From Candidatus Ideonella esbjergensis (lineage in GTDB: Bacteria > Pseudomonadota > Gammaproteobacteria > Burkholderiales > Burkholderiaceae_C), in assembly GCA_016710065.1 (NCBI GenBank), contig JADJLP010000001.1, positions 620,001 through 684,000 of the forward strand: 64,000 bases of DNA, in the 5' to 3' direction. Under the pieces are notes generated by a model, which was given only the letters and a program-made list of their open reading frames with translations, was not told where the DNA came from and did no database searches. Every line of letters begins with the position of its first letter. Positions within the stretch are counted from its first letter, which is position 1. A program made the translations under genes and the position numbers. Of this stretch, positions 1-8,352 are shown one piece after another.

Positions 1-435
1 GTCTTCATCACCGACACCAGCAATTTCCGCGTGCAGCGCTACACGGCCGAAGGCAAGTACCTGCGGGCCTATGGCCAGGTGGGGGATCGACCGGGCAGCT
101 TTGCCAGGCCCAAGGGCGTGGCGGTGGACCGCGAGGGCCGCGTCTACGTGAGCGACGCGGCATTCCAGAACGTGCAGGTGTTCGAGGACAACGGCCGGCT
201 GCTGATGGCCTTCGGGCAACCCAAGCAGGGCGAGGGCATGAGCCTGCCTGCGGGCGTGGCGATCGACTACGACCACGTGCCGCTGTTTGCCCGCTATGCC
301 GCGCCAAACTTCAAGATCGACTACCTCGTCATCGTGGCCAGCCAGATCGCGCCCAACAAGGTGGAAGTGTTCGGTTTTGGCAAGATGGTCGGCGCCGACT
401 ACAACGCCCCTGCTGCAGGCGCCAAGAGCCGCTGA
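1..435 (+). CDS. NHL-repeat beta-propeller protein, C-terminal part (5' end outside window)
   Basis: The reading frame is open from base 1 and stops at 435, so about 144 C-terminal residues are visible. They contain NHL-type propeller blades, for example VFITDTSNFRVQRY followed by GVAVDREGRVYVSDA and VQVFEDNGRLLMAFG. NHL propellers are ligand-binding scaffolds rather than enzymes by default. The gene ends 16 bases before the next ATG and heads an apparent operon with an outer-membrane barrel, a second NHL protein and two multiheme cytochromes, so a role in assembling or docking that complex is plausible (inference). Any signal peptide is outside the window. Confidence 0.8.
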   Translation, partial: VFITDTSNFRVQRYTAEGKYLRAYGQVGDRPGSFARPKGVAVDREGRVYVSDAAFQNVQVFEDNGRLLMAFGQPKQGEGMSLPAGVAIDYDHVPLFARYAAPNFKIDYLVIVASQIAPNKVEVFGFGKMVGADYNAPAAGAKSR

Positions 436-451
436 ACGCGAGTTGCCCGCC

Positions 452-2518
452 ATGCCATTCCGCCGCAGCCTCGCCGCCCGCCCTGCACCGTGGCTGCTGG
501 GGGCAGGAGCGTTGTGCGTGGCCTGTGGTGGCATGGCGCAGGAACCTGAAGCCACCACGGGCATCGCCTTCACCAGCTACGAGGGGCACATCGCCACCAG
601 TTATGTCAGTGACGCCTTTGTGGCGGTGCAGCCCGGTGTGGCGGGCGCGCCCGCCAGCGAGAGCCGGCTGACCCAGACCGATTTGCGGCTGGAGGCCTTT
701 GTGATGGCCCATGGCCATGTCTACCACCCCAAGTTCATACGCCTCGATGTGGGCGGCGGGCCGGTGTGGCAACTGGGCCGCTCCGAGTCGGATGTGCAGT
801 CCACCCGCTCGCAGCGCGGGCTGTACAACCTGTCGGCGCACGCCACCATCCTGCCCGACAAACCCTACAACGGCGCGCTGTTCTACGAGCACCTCAACCC
901 CACGCTGTTGCTGAGCCCGGGCGAGATCTTCAACCAGCAGTCCGACAAATGGGGCGCCACGTTCTCGCTGCAGGCCCCCGTGTCGCCCCTGCCGTTCACG
1001 CTGGCCGCCACGCGCACCCACACCTCGGGCGAGAGCGCGCTGCGGGTGATGGACGACCAGGTGGACCAGTTCACCCTCAACGGCGGGCGCAGCCTGGGCA
1101 GCCTGGGCCGCAGCCAGTTTGGATACCACCAGACCCAGCAGCTCTCCAGCAGCGGCAGCCCGCAGCTGCCCATCCAGAGCACCGAGCTGCGCACCCGCAA
1201 TTTCAACATCGACACCTACCTGCAATGGGGGGCCGACCGGCAGCACGACCTGTTCAACTCGGTGGCGCTGGGCTCGCAGGAGTACACGTTGGCGCAGGGC
1301 CAGTCCCCCCGGCTCACCGACGCCAGGTTGCTGCTGCACTACCGCGGCACCCACGGGCCCGAGCTGAACTCGAATGTTAACCTGCAGCTCAGCCGCAATG
1401 CGCAGGACACCACCACCGGTGCCACCACTGCCACCAACACCACCACCTACCGCACCGCCTCGGCGGGTGCCACCTGGACGCCTTCGCGCCAGCTCTCGGC
1501 AACGGTGGGCTTGCGGTCCGAGGACACGCAGGCTCCCCAGTTCACGGTCAAGTCCACCGGGGGCGAAGGCTCGCTGCGCTTTGAGCAGCCTTTGTCCTTC
1601 GGGCTGCTGCAGGCCAGCTATGGCTTGCGCATGAGCCAGCGCAACCAGACCGCCAGCGCCGCGCAGTTTTCCATCGTCGGGGAGCAATTGACGCTGAGCG
1701 GCACGGCGGTGGTGGCGCTGAGCCGCCCCTTCGTGGTGACGAGCGCGGTGACGGTCAGCAACCTGAGCCGCACCCAGGTTTTTGTGCCGGGCATCGACTA
1801 TGTGCTCAGCGTGGTGGGCACCACCACCCGCGTGCAGCGCCTGATCTCCGGCGGCATCCTGGACGGGCAGGAGTTGCTGATCGACTACCTGGCCGATTCC
1901 GGTGGCACCTATGCCAGCACCCAGTTCGAGGACAACCTCGACCTCAACCTCAACCTGTGGCGCATGGTCGACCTCTACGTTCGCGCGGCGCTGGTGGAGC
2001 CACAGCTCGAATCGGGCACGCCCACCGCGCCGCTCAACACCATTCGCAGCACACTCTATGGTGTGCGCGCCGAACTGCCGGTGGCCGCTACCGGCTTGTC
2101 ACTGGGTGGCTTTGCCGAGCGCGAAAGCCGCAGCGAGACGCTGGCCCCGTATGAACGCAGCGCGGCCGAGGTCTACTTGCTGGGCGCCGTGCCGTTCACC
2201 ACGTCAGCCGAGTTTCGTGCTGCGGCACGGCGCACGCGGCAAACTTCGGCGCTGACCCTGCAAGAGATTGACCTGAGCGGCTACGACCTCAGCCTGGGTT
2301 GGCGCTGGGGGGCCGGTGTGCACCTGTCGGCCAACACCTTGTATGAGCGTGACCTGGGCGCATTGCAATCTCGCGACCGGCGCGTGGGCAGCCTGCGGGC
2401 GCTGTGGCGGTTCCGCCAGTTGTCGGTCACGGCCGATCTGTCGCGCACCCGCGAGACCCAGGGCAGCTATGTGCGAGAGCGCACTGCCGGCCATGTGGTG
2501 ATGCGCAGGGACTTCTGA
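452..2518 (+). CDS. Outer-membrane beta-barrel protein, candidate porin of a porin-cytochrome conduit
   Basis: 688 residues. A signal peptide with a hydrophobic stretch ends near residue 30 (CVACGGMAQ). The mature part has no long hydrophobic helix. It is made of alternating polar/apolar strands with short turns, such as TYLQWGADRQHDLFNSVALG and LRASYGLRMSQRN-like segments, and it ends in Phe (VMRRDF), the usual C-terminal signature of outer-membrane barrels. I chose the ATG at 452 because it gives a normal signal peptide; upstream in-frame sequence overlaps the NHL gene. Size and placement before multiheme cytochromes resemble the porin of porin-cytochrome complexes (MtrB/PioB or Geobacter Omb type), but I cannot assign it to either family. 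Alternative: an outer-membrane protein with an assembly role only. Confidence 0.7.
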   Translation: MPFRRSLAARPAPWLLGAGALCVACGGMAQEPEATTGIAFTSYEGHIATSYVSDAFVAVQPGVAGAPASESRLTQTDLRLEAFVMAHGHVYHPKFIRLDVGGGPVWQLGRSESDVQSTRSQRGLYNLSAHATILPDKPYNGALFYEHLNPTLLLSPGEIFNQQSDKWGATFSLQAPVSPLPFTLAATRTHTSGESALRVMDDQVDQFTLNGGRSLGSLGRSQFGYHQTQQLSSSGSPQLPIQSTELRTRNFNIDTYLQWGADRQHDLFNSVALGSQEYTLAQGQSPRLTDARLLLHYRGTHGPELNSNVNLQLSRNAQDTTTGATTATNTTTYRTASAGATWTPSRQLSATVGLRSEDTQAPQFTVKSTGGEGSLRFEQPLSFGLLQASYGLRMSQRNQTASAAQFSIVGEQLTLSGTAVVALSRPFVVTSAVTVSNLSRTQVFVPGIDYVLSVVGTTTRVQRLISGGILDGQELLIDYLADSGGTYASTQFEDNLDLNLNLWRMVDLYVRAALVEPQLESGTPTAPLNTIRSTLYGVRAELPVAATGLSLGGFAERESRSETLAPYERSAAEVYLLGAVPFTTSAEFRAAARRTRQTSALTLQEIDLSGYDLSLGWRWGAGVHLSANTLYERDLGALQSRDRRVGSLRALWRFRQLSVTADLSRTRETQGSYVRERTAGHVVMRRDF

Positions 2519-2520
2519 GC

Positions 2521-3549
2521 ATGCGCAGCACTGTCGTCATCTTGCTCGTGGCCCTGGCGGCGCTGCTGTCCGGCTGTGCCACGCCCCCGCCGCCGCCACT
2601 GGCCACGCAGGCCGTGCAGCTGGTGTGGCCCTCGCCACCGGCCGAGGCCCGGCTGGGCCATGTGCAAAGCTTCTCGCGCCCGGAAGACCTGGGCATACAA
2701 CGCGGCCTGCTGCAACGCGTGGTGGATTTCGTGTTCGGGGCACCCAACAACCGCCTGATCCGCCCGACTGCGGTGATTGAAGACCAGGGGGTGATCTATG
2801 TAGCCGACCCTGGCGCCAAGGGCGTGCACCGCTTTGACCGCCACTCGGGCCGCTATGCGCTGATCCACGCCGAAGGCGATGTGGCCTTGCCCTCACCCGT
2901 GGGCCTGGCCTGGGGCGAGGCCGGTGTGGTCTATGTGAGCGACTCGGCCCTGGGCGCGGTGTACATGATCCGGCCTGGTGCCGAGGTGGCCACGCGGCTG
3001 GCGCTCAGCCCGGCCCCAACGCAACCCACGGGCCTGGCCGTGGACCCGCGGCAGCACCAACTGCTGGTGGTGGACACGGCCCAGCACTGCATCCACGTCT
3101 ACGGGCCCGATGGTGCGCTGCTGCGCAGCCTGGGCCAGCGTGGCACCGGCGACGGCGAGTTCAATTTCCCCACGCTGCTGTGGCGCGGCCCAGCCGGCCA
3201 ATTGCTGGTGACCGATGCGCTGAACTTCCGCACCCAGGTCCTGGCCGCCGACGGGCGCTTCCTGGCCAAGTTCGGCCGCGCGGGCGATGGCGGCGGCGAC
3301 GCGCCTCGCCAGAAGGGCGTGGCCGCCGACAGGCACGGCCACGTGTACACCGTGGATGCCCTGCTCAGCGCGCTGCAGGTCTTTGACGCCCAGGGGCAGT
3401 TGCTGCTCTCCATCGGCGGGCTGGGGCACGAGGCCGGCGAGTTCTGGCTGCCCATGGGCCTGTACATCGGCGCCGACGACATGATCTACGTGGCAGACTC
3501 GTACAACCAGCGCGTGCAAGTGTTCCGATACCTGGGAGGCCCGACATGA
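2521..3549 (+). CDS. NHL-repeat (six-bladed propeller) lipoprotein
   Basis: 342 residues. The N-terminus is a lipoprotein signal with lipobox LLSGC at residues 15-19 and a Pro-rich linker after it. From about residue 85 onward there are repeated blades with the NHL pattern: GVIYVADPGAKGVHRFD, GVVYVSDSALGAVYMI, LLVVDTAQHCIHVYG, LLVTDALNFRTQVL, HVYTVDALLSALQVF and MIYVADSYNQRVQVF, i.e. six blades. It starts 2 bases after the barrel gene and its stop overlaps the next ATG (ATGA at 3546), which indicates translational coupling to the 12-heme cytochrome. A membrane-anchored propeller could be a scaffold or chaperone for the cytochromes (inference). Confidence 0.82.
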   Translation: MRSTVVILLVALAALLSGCATPPPPPLATQAVQLVWPSPPAEARLGHVQSFSRPEDLGIQRGLLQRVVDFVFGAPNNRLIRPTAVIEDQGVIYVADPGAKGVHRFDRHSGRYALIHAEGDVALPSPVGLAWGEAGVVYVSDSALGAVYMIRPGAEVATRLALSPAPTQPTGLAVDPRQHQLLVVDTAQHCIHVYGPDGALLRSLGQRGTGDGEFNFPTLLWRGPAGQLLVTDALNFRTQVLAADGRFLAKFGRAGDGGGDAPRQKGVAADRHGHVYTVDALLSALQVFDAQGQLLLSIGGLGHEAGEFWLPMGLYIGADDMIYVADSYNQRVQVFRYLGGPT

Positions 3550-5279
3550 AGTACCCACACCAGTGGCCAGGGCCCTGGGTCCGTGCAGCCCTGGTGGCCT
3601 TGGCCGCCATCACCCTGGGCGGGCCCGGCTTGGCCGGGGTGGCCACCACCAAGCACAACCTCTCGGTGAGCGGCCCCGGCACGGTCAAGGCCGCCACCGA
3701 AACCGAAACCTGCTTGTTCTGCCACGCGCCCCACAACGCCTCGCCCGCCGCCGCGCTTTGGAACCGCCGCCTGCCCAGCAACACCTACACGCCCTACACC
3801 AGCTCCACCACCCTCAGCAGCCCGGGCCAGCCCAATGGCTCCTCGCTGCTGTGCCTGAGCTGCCACGACGGCACCATCGCCCTGGGCGAGGTGCTGAGCC
3901 GCACCACGCCCATCACCATGGCCGGCGGCGCCACCACCTTGCCGGCTGGGGTGGGGCGGCTGGGCACCGACCTGTCGGACGACCACCCCATCTCGTTCGC
4001 CTACACGGCGGCGCTGGCCTCGGCCCACGGGGGGGAACTGGCGAACCCCGCCACACTCACAGGCAAGGTCAAGCTCGACGCCAATGGGCAGATGCAATGC
4101 GCCTCGTGCCACGACGCGCACGACGACACCAACGGCAAGTTCCTGGTGATGCCCAACCAGGCTTCGGCGCTGTGCCAGGCCTGCCACAGCAAGACCGGCT
4201 GGGCCCTGGCCAGCCACAAGACCTCCACCAAGACCTGGAACGGCGTGGCCCCCGACCCCTGGCCCCACACCAGCGACACCACGGTGGCCACCAACGCCTG
4301 CGAGAACTGCCACCAGCCGCACTCGGCCGGCGGCAAGAAGGGGCTGCTCAACACAGCGGCCGAAGAAGACACCTGCTTCAACTGCCACGCTGGCACGGTG
4401 GCGGCCAAGAACGTCAAGGCCGAGTTCAGCAAGGTCTCGCGCCATGACGTGGCGGCCAACACCGGTGTGCACGATCCCGTCGAGGCGGCGGTGGCGGTGA
4501 CCCGCCATGCCGAATGCGCGGACTGCCACAACCCCCATGCCAGCCAGGCCACTGGCGCAGCACCCCCTGGGCCGCTGGTGGGCGTGCGCGGCATCACCTC
4601 GGCTGGCACCCCCACGGCCTCGGTCACCAGTGAAGAACAGCTGTGCTACCGCTGCCACGGCGACAGCACCAACAAGCCTGCGCCGCGCACCACGCGGCAG
4701 ATCGCACAGACCAACACGCGGCTGGAGTTCAACGCCAGCAACCCGTCGTTCCACCCTGTGGGCAGCCCGGGGCGCAGCACCAGCGTGCCCAGCCTGATCG
4801 CGCCCTACACCACCGCCAGCACCATCACCTGCGGGTCTTGCCACAACAACAATACTGGCCCGGGCGCCGGTGGCACCGGCCCCAATGGCCCGCATGGTTC
4901 CACCTTCACGCCGTTGCTGGAGCGCCAGTACGTGGTGGCCGACAACTCCAGCGAGAGTGCCGCCAACTACGCGCTCTGCTACAAGTGCCACAGCCGCACC
5001 AGCATCCTGGCGGACGCTGCGGGCAGCTTCAAAGAGCACAACAAGCACATCTCGGGTGAACGCACGCCCTGCAATGTCTGTCACGACCCGCATGGCATCA
5101 GCGCCACCCAGGGCACCACGGCGAACAACAGCAAGCTCATCAACTTCGACAGATCGGTGGTTTCGGCCCGCACGGGCACTGGCGCGCCGGGCGTGCCCGT
5201 GTTCACTTCCACGGGCAACGGCACCGGCCGATGCGATCTCGTCTGCCACGGCGCCTCGCACAACCCCTGGTCCTATTGA
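3546..5279 (+). CDS. Multiheme cytochrome c, 12 heme sites including one CX3CH
   Basis: 577 residues with a cleavable signal peptide (hydrophobic residues about 13-31). Eleven CXXCH sites are visible from about residue 56: CLFCH, CLSCH, CASCH, CQACH, CENCH, CFNCH, CADCH, CYRCH, CGSCH, CYKCH and CNVCH. A twelfth site, CDLVCH at residues 563-568, has three residues between the cysteines. Several sites are followed by Pro-His (CHAPH, CHQPH, CHNPH, CHDPHG), the doubled-CXXCH style of chain-forming multiheme proteins. Long Ser/Thr/Gly-rich stretches separate the heme clusters. Expected location is the periplasm or outer face, as an electron carrier. It is translationally coupled to the NHL lipoprotein and followed 11 bases later by a heptaheme cytochrome. 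Confidence 0.9.
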   Translation: MKYPHQWPGPWVRAALVALAAITLGGPGLAGVATTKHNLSVSGPGTVKAATETETCLFCHAPHNASPAAALWNRRLPSNTYTPYTSSTTLSSPGQPNGSSLLCLSCHDGTIALGEVLSRTTPITMAGGATTLPAGVGRLGTDLSDDHPISFAYTAALASAHGGELANPATLTGKVKLDANGQMQCASCHDAHDDTNGKFLVMPNQASALCQACHSKTGWALASHKTSTKTWNGVAPDPWPHTSDTTVATNACENCHQPHSAGGKKGLLNTAAEEDTCFNCHAGTVAAKNVKAEFSKVSRHDVAANTGVHDPVEAAVAVTRHAECADCHNPHASQATGAAPPGPLVGVRGITSAGTPTASVTSEEQLCYRCHGDSTNKPAPRTTRQIAQTNTRLEFNASNPSFHPVGSPGRSTSVPSLIAPYTTASTITCGSCHNNNTGPGAGGTGPNGPHGSTFTPLLERQYVVADNSSESAANYALCYKCHSRTSILADAAGSFKEHNKHISGERTPCNVCHDPHGISATQGTTANNSKLINFDRSVVSARTGTGAPGVPVFTSTGNGTGRCDLVCHGASHNPWSY

Positions 5280-5290
5280 GCCGTCCACCG

Positions 5291-5920
5291 ATGCTTCACG
5301 CACTGCACTTCCCCACCGCCCGTTGCCAGGCTCGTTTGGCCGCGCTGGCCTTGGCCTGCCTGGCAGGGTGGACGATGGCCGCCGAGCCCAAGGGTGACGA
5401 TTGCCTGAGCTGCCACACCAAGCCGCAGTACACGCAAAAGACCTTGCACACCGCGCCGGCCAAGCTCTGCAGCGGCTGCCACGTGAACCACGAAACCAAG
5501 GGCGAGGCCAAGCTGCTGGTGTCCGAGGTGCCCGACCTCTGCTACGGCTGCCATGCCGAGAAGGGCTTCAAGGCCAAGCGTCAGCACGACCCGGTGAAGC
5601 AGGGCGCCTGCCTCGATTGCCACGACGCCCACTCGGCCCAGCACCCAGGCATGCTGCTCAACGAACCCATCGAGGTCTGCCTGGAATGCCACGCCTCTGA
5701 CCTCAAGGGCAAGCCGCATGTGATCTCGTCGAGCTTCTCGGGCAAGGGCCACCCGCTGGGCAACGAGCCCGAGATGGCCAAGGTGAAGAACCCGCTGCGC
5801 GCCAGCGAGAAGTTCTCTTGCGGCAGTTGCCACGACCCGCACAAGTCGGACTATCCGAAGCTGAACCGTTTCGATGCGACCTCGATGACCGGCTATTGCC
5901 AGCGCTGTCACGAGAAGTGA
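5291..5920 (+). CDS. Heptaheme cytochrome c (doubled-CXXCH type)
   Basis: 209 residues. The ATG at 5291 gives a signal peptide ending near residue 31 (WTMAAEP). Seven CXXCH sites follow: CLSCH, CSGCH, CYGCH, CLDCH, CLECH, CGSCH and CQRCH. The pattern CLDCHDAHSAQHPGML and CGSCHDPHKSDYP is typical of cytochrome c3-like doubled-CXXCH domains, in which the second His of each motif pair supplies distal ligands. The small size and soluble character suggest a periplasmic shuttle or the periplasmic half of an outer-membrane conduit, working with the barrel at 452-2518 (inference). It is the last gene of the left cluster; the next gene starts 55 bases on and is unrelated. Confidence 0.9.
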   Translation: MLHALHFPTARCQARLAALALACLAGWTMAAEPKGDDCLSCHTKPQYTQKTLHTAPAKLCSGCHVNHETKGEAKLLVSEVPDLCYGCHAEKGFKAKRQHDPVKQGACLDCHDAHSAQHPGMLLNEPIEVCLECHASDLKGKPHVISSSFSGKGHPLGNEPEMAKVKNPLRASEKFSCGSCHDPHKSDYPKLNRFDATSMTGYCQRCHEK

Positions 5921-5975
5921 ACAGGCGCCGCCGCTGAATGGGCCGAGAATCCGGGCACATTCCCGGAGATTTCGA

Positions 5976-7244
5976 GTGTTCCATCGCTTTTCCCGCTTGC
6001 CTGTGGCGGCCACGCTGGCGCCACTGCTGCTGGCCACTGCGGCGCAGGCCGAAAGCTTCAGCGCCTGTTTTGCCAGGCTGCGCGACGACGCTGGAAGTGC
6101 CGGCGTGGCCCGTGCCAGCTTCGACAAGCTCACCGCCACGCTCAGCCCCGACCTCAGCGTCATCAAGCTGCTGGACGACCAGCCCGAGTTCAAGACCCCG
6201 ATCTGGGACTACATGGCCGCCCTGGTGGACGCCGAGCGCGTGGCGGACGGCCAGGCCCGCATGGCGCAGTGGCAAGAGAGCCTGCAGGCCGCCGAGTCCC
6301 GTTACGGCGTGGACCCGGCCACCGTGGTGGCGGTGTGGGGCGTGGAGAGCGATTTCGGCCGCTCCTTCGGCAAGCGGCCGCTGCTCACCTCGCTGGGCAC
6401 GCTGAGCTGCTTTGGCCGGCGCCAGGCCTACTTTCGCGGCGAGTTCTTCAGCCTGCTCAAGCTCATCGAGCAGGGCGACCTGCGGGTGGACGGCCCGGCC
6501 GGCGCCGATGGCCTGGTGGGCTCATGGGCCGGCGCCTTCGGCCACACCCAGTTCATGCCCTCCACCTACCAGCGCCTGGCGGTGGACTTTGACGGCGACG
6601 GTCGCCGCGACCTGGTGGGCAGCGTGCCCGACGCGCTGGGCTCCACCGCCAACTTCCTGGCCAAGGCAGGCTGGAAGCGCGGCCAGCCCTGGGGCTTTGA
6701 AGTGAAGCTGCCCGAAGGCTTCGACGCCGCCCTGGCTGGCCGGCGCAACAAGCGGCCGCTGGCCGACTGGGTCGCGCGCGGCGTGCGCACCGTCGATGGC
6801 CGGTCACTCTCGGCCAAGGCGGGTGAGGGCGCCGATGCTGCCGGTGTGTTGTTGCCGGCAGGTGTGAAGGGCCCGGCCTTTTTGGTGTTTGGCAACTTCG
6901 ACGCGATCTACGGCTACAACGCCGCCGAGAGCTATGCGCTGGCCATCGCACACTTGGCGGATCGTTTGCGTGGCGGCGGCCCGCTGCTCACCGCCTGGCC
7001 CACGCCCGACCCGGGGCTTTCGCGGGCCGAGCGGCGTGAGCTGCAAACCCTGTTGACCGCGCGCGGGCATGCCATCGGCGAGATCGACGGCATGCTGGGT
7101 GCTGCCAGCCGCAAGGCCATCCAGGCCGAGCAGCAGCGCCTGGGGCTGGCGGTGGACGGCCGGGCGGGGCAGAAGCTGCTAGGCTTGCTGCGGGCGGCGC
7201 CGGTTTCCGTCATGCCCGCGAAGGCGGGCATCCAGAAGGATTGA
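5976..7244 (+). CDS. mltB: Lytic murein transglycosylase, MltB family
   Basis: 422 residues starting at GTG (5976), with a signal peptide ending at AQAES near residue 26. The SLT/MltB catalytic core is at about residues 95-300. VAVWGVESDFGRSFG carries the catalytic Glu, and GSWAGAFGHTQFMPSTY is the family motif. A peptidoglycan-binding_1 domain at the C-terminus (about 345-405) contains RRELQTLLTARGHAIGEIDG. The enzyme cleaves the MurNAc-GlcNAc bond with 1,6-anhydro product formation in the periplasm. The last residues (VMPAKAGIQKD) are encoded by a dispersed palindromic repeat that supplies the stop codon, so the native C-terminus was probably a little different. Confidence 0.92.
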   Translation: MFHRFSRLPVAATLAPLLLATAAQAESFSACFARLRDDAGSAGVARASFDKLTATLSPDLSVIKLLDDQPEFKTPIWDYMAALVDAERVADGQARMAQWQESLQAAESRYGVDPATVVAVWGVESDFGRSFGKRPLLTSLGTLSCFGRRQAYFRGEFFSLLKLIEQGDLRVDGPAGADGLVGSWAGAFGHTQFMPSTYQRLAVDFDGDGRRDLVGSVPDALGSTANFLAKAGWKRGQPWGFEVKLPEGFDAALAGRRNKRPLADWVARGVRTVDGRSLSAKAGEGADAAGVLLPAGVKGPAFLVFGNFDAIYGYNAAESYALAIAHLADRLRGGGPLLTAWPTPDPGLSRAERRELQTLLTARGHAIGEIDGMLGAASRKAIQAEQQRLGLAVDGRAGQKLLGLLRAAPVSVMPAKAGIQKD

Positions 7245-7282
7245 TGACTCACCCCCTGGATCCCCGCCTTCGCGGGGATGAC
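7209..7282. repeat. REP-like inverted repeat pair (element A)
   Basis: Two copies of a roughly 27-bp palindromic unit face each other: 7209-7235 and, inverted, 7256-7282, with a 20-base gap. Each unit is itself a hairpin (CCCGC..GCGGG core). The same core, GTCATTCCCGC, bounds the larger elements at 41626 and 62296. It lies between the convergent mltB and patatin genes, overlaps the 3' end of mltB, and can form strong hairpins on either strand, so it may also end transcription. Confidence 0.85.
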
Positions 7283-7293
7283 GATCCCAACGC

Positions 7294-8343
7294 TCAGCGT
7301 CGCGGCTTGAGGAAGGTCTCTTCCAGGTCCACCGTGCCTTGGCGGCCTACCGCGTCGCCATGCTCGGCCAGCCAGCGCTGGCCGGCGTTGCGGCCCAGGT
7401 TGAACAGGGTTTGCAGCAGGCGCGGGTCGGTGTTGAGCTTGCTGGAGGCGTCGAACGGCGCCAGGCCCTCGGCATCGGCCACGCGGTGCAATCGCAGTCG
7501 CTTGTAGTGCGTGGGGGCTAGCTTCTTCTGGCCCAACAGCTTCTGCACAAAGGCGATGGCGCGCATCTCGGCCACCAGGCTGGCGTTGAAGGTGATCTCG
7601 TTGACCCGGTCGGCGATCTCGGCGGCGGTGGTGGGGATGCCTTCGTGCACCAACGGGTTGATCTGCACCAGCAGCACGTCGTCGGTGTTGGTGCCATAGA
7701 CCAAGGGCCAGATGGCCGGGTTGCCGGCAAAGCCGCCGTCCCAGTAGGGCTCGCCATCGATGACCACGGCCTGGCTGGACTGCGGCAAACAGGCCGAGGC
7801 CATCAGCGCGTCCACGCTCAGGTCGTCACCCTCGAACACCCGCGGCTGGCCGGTGCGCACCGAGGTGGCGGTGATGAAGAGCTTGACCGGGCCGCTGCGG
7901 ATGGCGGCGCAATCCACATGCAGGGCCACGATGCCCTTCAGTGGGTTGATGTTGAGCGGGTTGGCCTGGTAGGGGCTGAGCAGCTTGAGCCACGATTCCC
8001 ACAGCGCGTAGCCCGGCCACAGGTCCCGGTTGGCCATCAAGGGGTGGATAGGTGCCGCCGGGCCACCAAAGCCCACCGGGGCGCCGGCAATGTGGTCCCA
8101 GAAGGCCGCCAGCGCCTCGCGCGCGCCCTGTGCACCACCACGCGCATAGCCTGTGGCCAGCACGGCGGCGTTCATGGCACCAGCACTGGTGCCCGAGATG
8201 CCGTCGGGTGTGAAGCGGCCGTCTTCCAGCAGCACGTCCAGCACGCCCCAGGTGAAGGCGCCGTGTGAGCCGCCGCCTTGCAGGGCCAGGTCGAGAGGGC
8301 GCGGGGCGGCGGTGGCGCGACGGCGGGTGCGGGCGGTGGTCAT
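7294..8343 (-). CDS. Patatin-like phospholipase
   Basis: 349 residues. The patatin fold motifs are present in order: the oxyanion-hole glycines in ALQGGGSHGAF (about residues 20-30), the nucleophile elbow GTSAG (about 51-55), and the catalytic Asp in DGGFAGN (about 208-214). Ser/Asp dyad acyl hydrolases of this family release fatty acids from phospholipids or related esters. No signal peptide is seen, so it is probably cytoplasmic or membrane-peripheral. It converges with mltB across repeat A. The GGDEF gene upstream ends 10 bases before its start, so the two are probably co-transcribed. Confidence 0.9.
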   Translation of the reverse strand: MTTARTRRRATAAPRPLDLALQGGGSHGAFTWGVLDVLLEDGRFTPDGISGTSAGAMNAAVLATGYARGGAQGAREALAAFWDHIAGAPVGFGGPAAPIHPLMANRDLWPGYALWESWLKLLSPYQANPLNINPLKGIVALHVDCAAIRSGPVKLFITATSVRTGQPRVFEGDDLSVDALMASACLPQSSQAVVIDGEPYWDGGFAGNPAIWPLVYGTNTDDVLLVQINPLVHEGIPTTAAEIADRVNEITFNASLVAEMRAIAFVQKLLGQKKLAPTHYKRLRLHRVADAEGLAPFDASSKLNTDPRLLQTLFNLGRNAGQRWLAEHGDAVGRQGTVDLEETFLKPRR

Positions 8344-8352
8344 GCGGGGCTT

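Noticed and set aside
3486..5303. A 605-codon minus-strand frame opposite the 12-heme gene
   Set aside because: Shadow of the cytochrome gene: Gly/Val/Arg-rich with no recognisable domain, while the plus frame has 12 heme sites and a signal peptide.
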